In this document: positions 63,432-64,000 of the stretch, piece by piece
Layout: every line of letters starts with the position of its first letter
Numbering within the stretch: the stretch's first letter is position 1
NCBI RefSeq assembly: GCF_013385635.1
Contig: NZ_JACAPR010000010.1
Location: forward strand, 372,001-436,000
Length of the DNA stretch: 64,000 nt
Direction: 5' to 3'
Source of the DNA: Pseudomonas gingeri
GTDB taxonomy: Bacteria > Pseudomonadota > Gammaproteobacteria > Pseudomonadales > Pseudomonadaceae
Program-made: the position numbers and the translations under genes
Notes under the pieces: model-generated
Told to the model about the DNA's origin: nothing
Seen by the model: only the letters and a program-made list of their open reading frames with translations
The model's database searches: none

Positions 63432-64000
63432 TTGGCAAACATAGATAACCCGGCTGCCGAAATGGCGGCCGACGGCTTTTCCCGGATCGCCCTTGGCGTC
63501 GAATACAAGGGCTCGCGTTATCGCGGCTGGCAGCGCCAGGCCTCCGGTGTACTCACGGTGCAGGAAACCCTGGAGAATGCTCTGTCGAAAGTGGCGGATT
63601 CGCCGGTTTCGCTGATGTGTGCCGGACGCACCGATGCCGGGGTGCACGCCTGCGGGCAGGTAGTGCATTTCGACACCCAGGCGCAGCGCTCGCTGAAGGC
63701 CTGGGTCATGGGGGCCAACATCAATCTGCCCCACGATGTCAGCGTCAGTTGGGCCAAGGTCATGCCGGCGCATTTCCATGCGCGCTTCAAGGCTATCGCC
63801 CGGCGTTATCGCTATGTGATCTACAACGACCAGATTCGTCCGGCGCACCTCAACGAGGAAATCACCTGGAACCACCGACCGCTGGATGAGCAGCGCATGG
63901 CCGAGGCCGCCCGTTATCTGGTGGGAACCCACGATTTCAGTGCCTTCCGTGCCGGACAGTGCCAGGCCAAGTCGCCGATCAAGGAGGTCCACCACCTGCG
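63432..64000 (+). CDS. truA: tRNA pseudouridine(38-40) synthase TruA (3' end outside window)
   Basis: The frame is open from a TTG at 63432 to the right edge and the gene is cut there. RIALGVEYKGSRYRGWQRQ near the start and the catalytic CAGRTDAGVHACGQVVHFDT (Asp in GRTD) identify TruA. RRYRYVIYND and THDFSAFRAGQCQAKSPIKE follow, as expected. The start is uncertain: TTG at 63432 or ATG at 63462, neither with a strong ribosome site. It modifies U38-U40 in the anticodon arm of many tRNAs. Confidence 0.92.
   Translation, partial: MANIDNPAAEMAADGFSRIALGVEYKGSRYRGWQRQASGVLTVQETLENALSKVADSPVSLMCAGRTDAGVHACGQVVHFDTQAQRSLKAWVMGANINLPHDVSVSWAKVMPAHFHARFKAIARRYRYVIYNDQIRPAHLNEEITWNHRPLDEQRMAEAARYLVGTHDFSAFRAGQCQAKSPIKEVHHL

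Overview
The window looks like chromosomal DNA of a Pseudomonas species, probably of the P. fluorescens complex. The reasons are high-GC coding with strong codon bias, the gene order leuC-leuD-methyltransferase-leuB-asd-asd paralogue-fimV-truA, a gltX followed by tRNA-Ala/tRNA-Glu pairs, and the many short palindromic REP-type elements between genes. I saw no prophage, insertion sequence or CRISPR array. No strain name can be read from the sequence alone.

Layout. (1) 1-4755: a catabolic island with a Rieske oxygenase (cut at the left edge), a GMC oxidoreductase, a GlxA/GbdR-type AraC regulator and an opposed class II aldolase. (2) 4756-7118: a REP pair, a soluble chemoreceptor with a C-terminal CZB zinc-binding domain, and a LysR regulator. 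(3) 7285-27399: a complete type VI secretion system (T6SS) in two divergent operons. The leftward operon is tssB-tssC-hcp-tssE-tssF-tssG-clpV, then a DNase I-like nuclease gene, vgrG and a MORN_2/YwqK-like gene. The rightward operon is tssJ-tssK-tssL-tssM-tssA. A lone DUF4280 PAAR-like gene faces the vgrG end. The cluster has no fha, ppkA or pppA.

(4) 27723-36748: a secreted metalloprotease with PKD-like and chitin-binding-like modules, mntH, an orphan 167-residue protein, a GH15 glycosidase, a small periplasmic SH3-like protein, a D-2-hydroxyacid dehydrogenase and a second GlxA-type regulator. (5) 36869-42479: an isochorismatase-family hydrolase, an aldehyde dehydrogenase with a divergent LysR, and an EmrA/EmrB-type efflux pair. 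(6) 42708-45060: gltX and two identical tRNA-Ala(GGC)/tRNA-Glu(TTC) pairs behind a near-consensus sigma-70 promoter. (7) 45191-48668: a TetR regulator with a 22-bp palindrome, an alpha/beta hydrolase, a thioesterase, dusC, and an ibpA-type small heat-shock gene with a sigma-32-like promoter and a ROSE-like RNA thermometer. (8) 48892-53128: a five-PAS GGDEF/EAL protein and a LysR regulator divergent from leuC. (9) 53282-64000: leucine and aspartate-family biosynthesis (leuC, leuD, leuB, asd, asd paralogue), fimV, an M24 peptidase-like gene, and truA cut at the right edge.

The least ordinary part is the T6SS vgrG end. The A/T-richer nuclease gene between clpV and vgrG is a plausible DNA-degrading effector with no obvious immunity gene. 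The nearby YwqK-like and DUF4280 genes may belong to the same tip/cargo module. The divergent tssB/tssJ control region carries two perfect palindromes.
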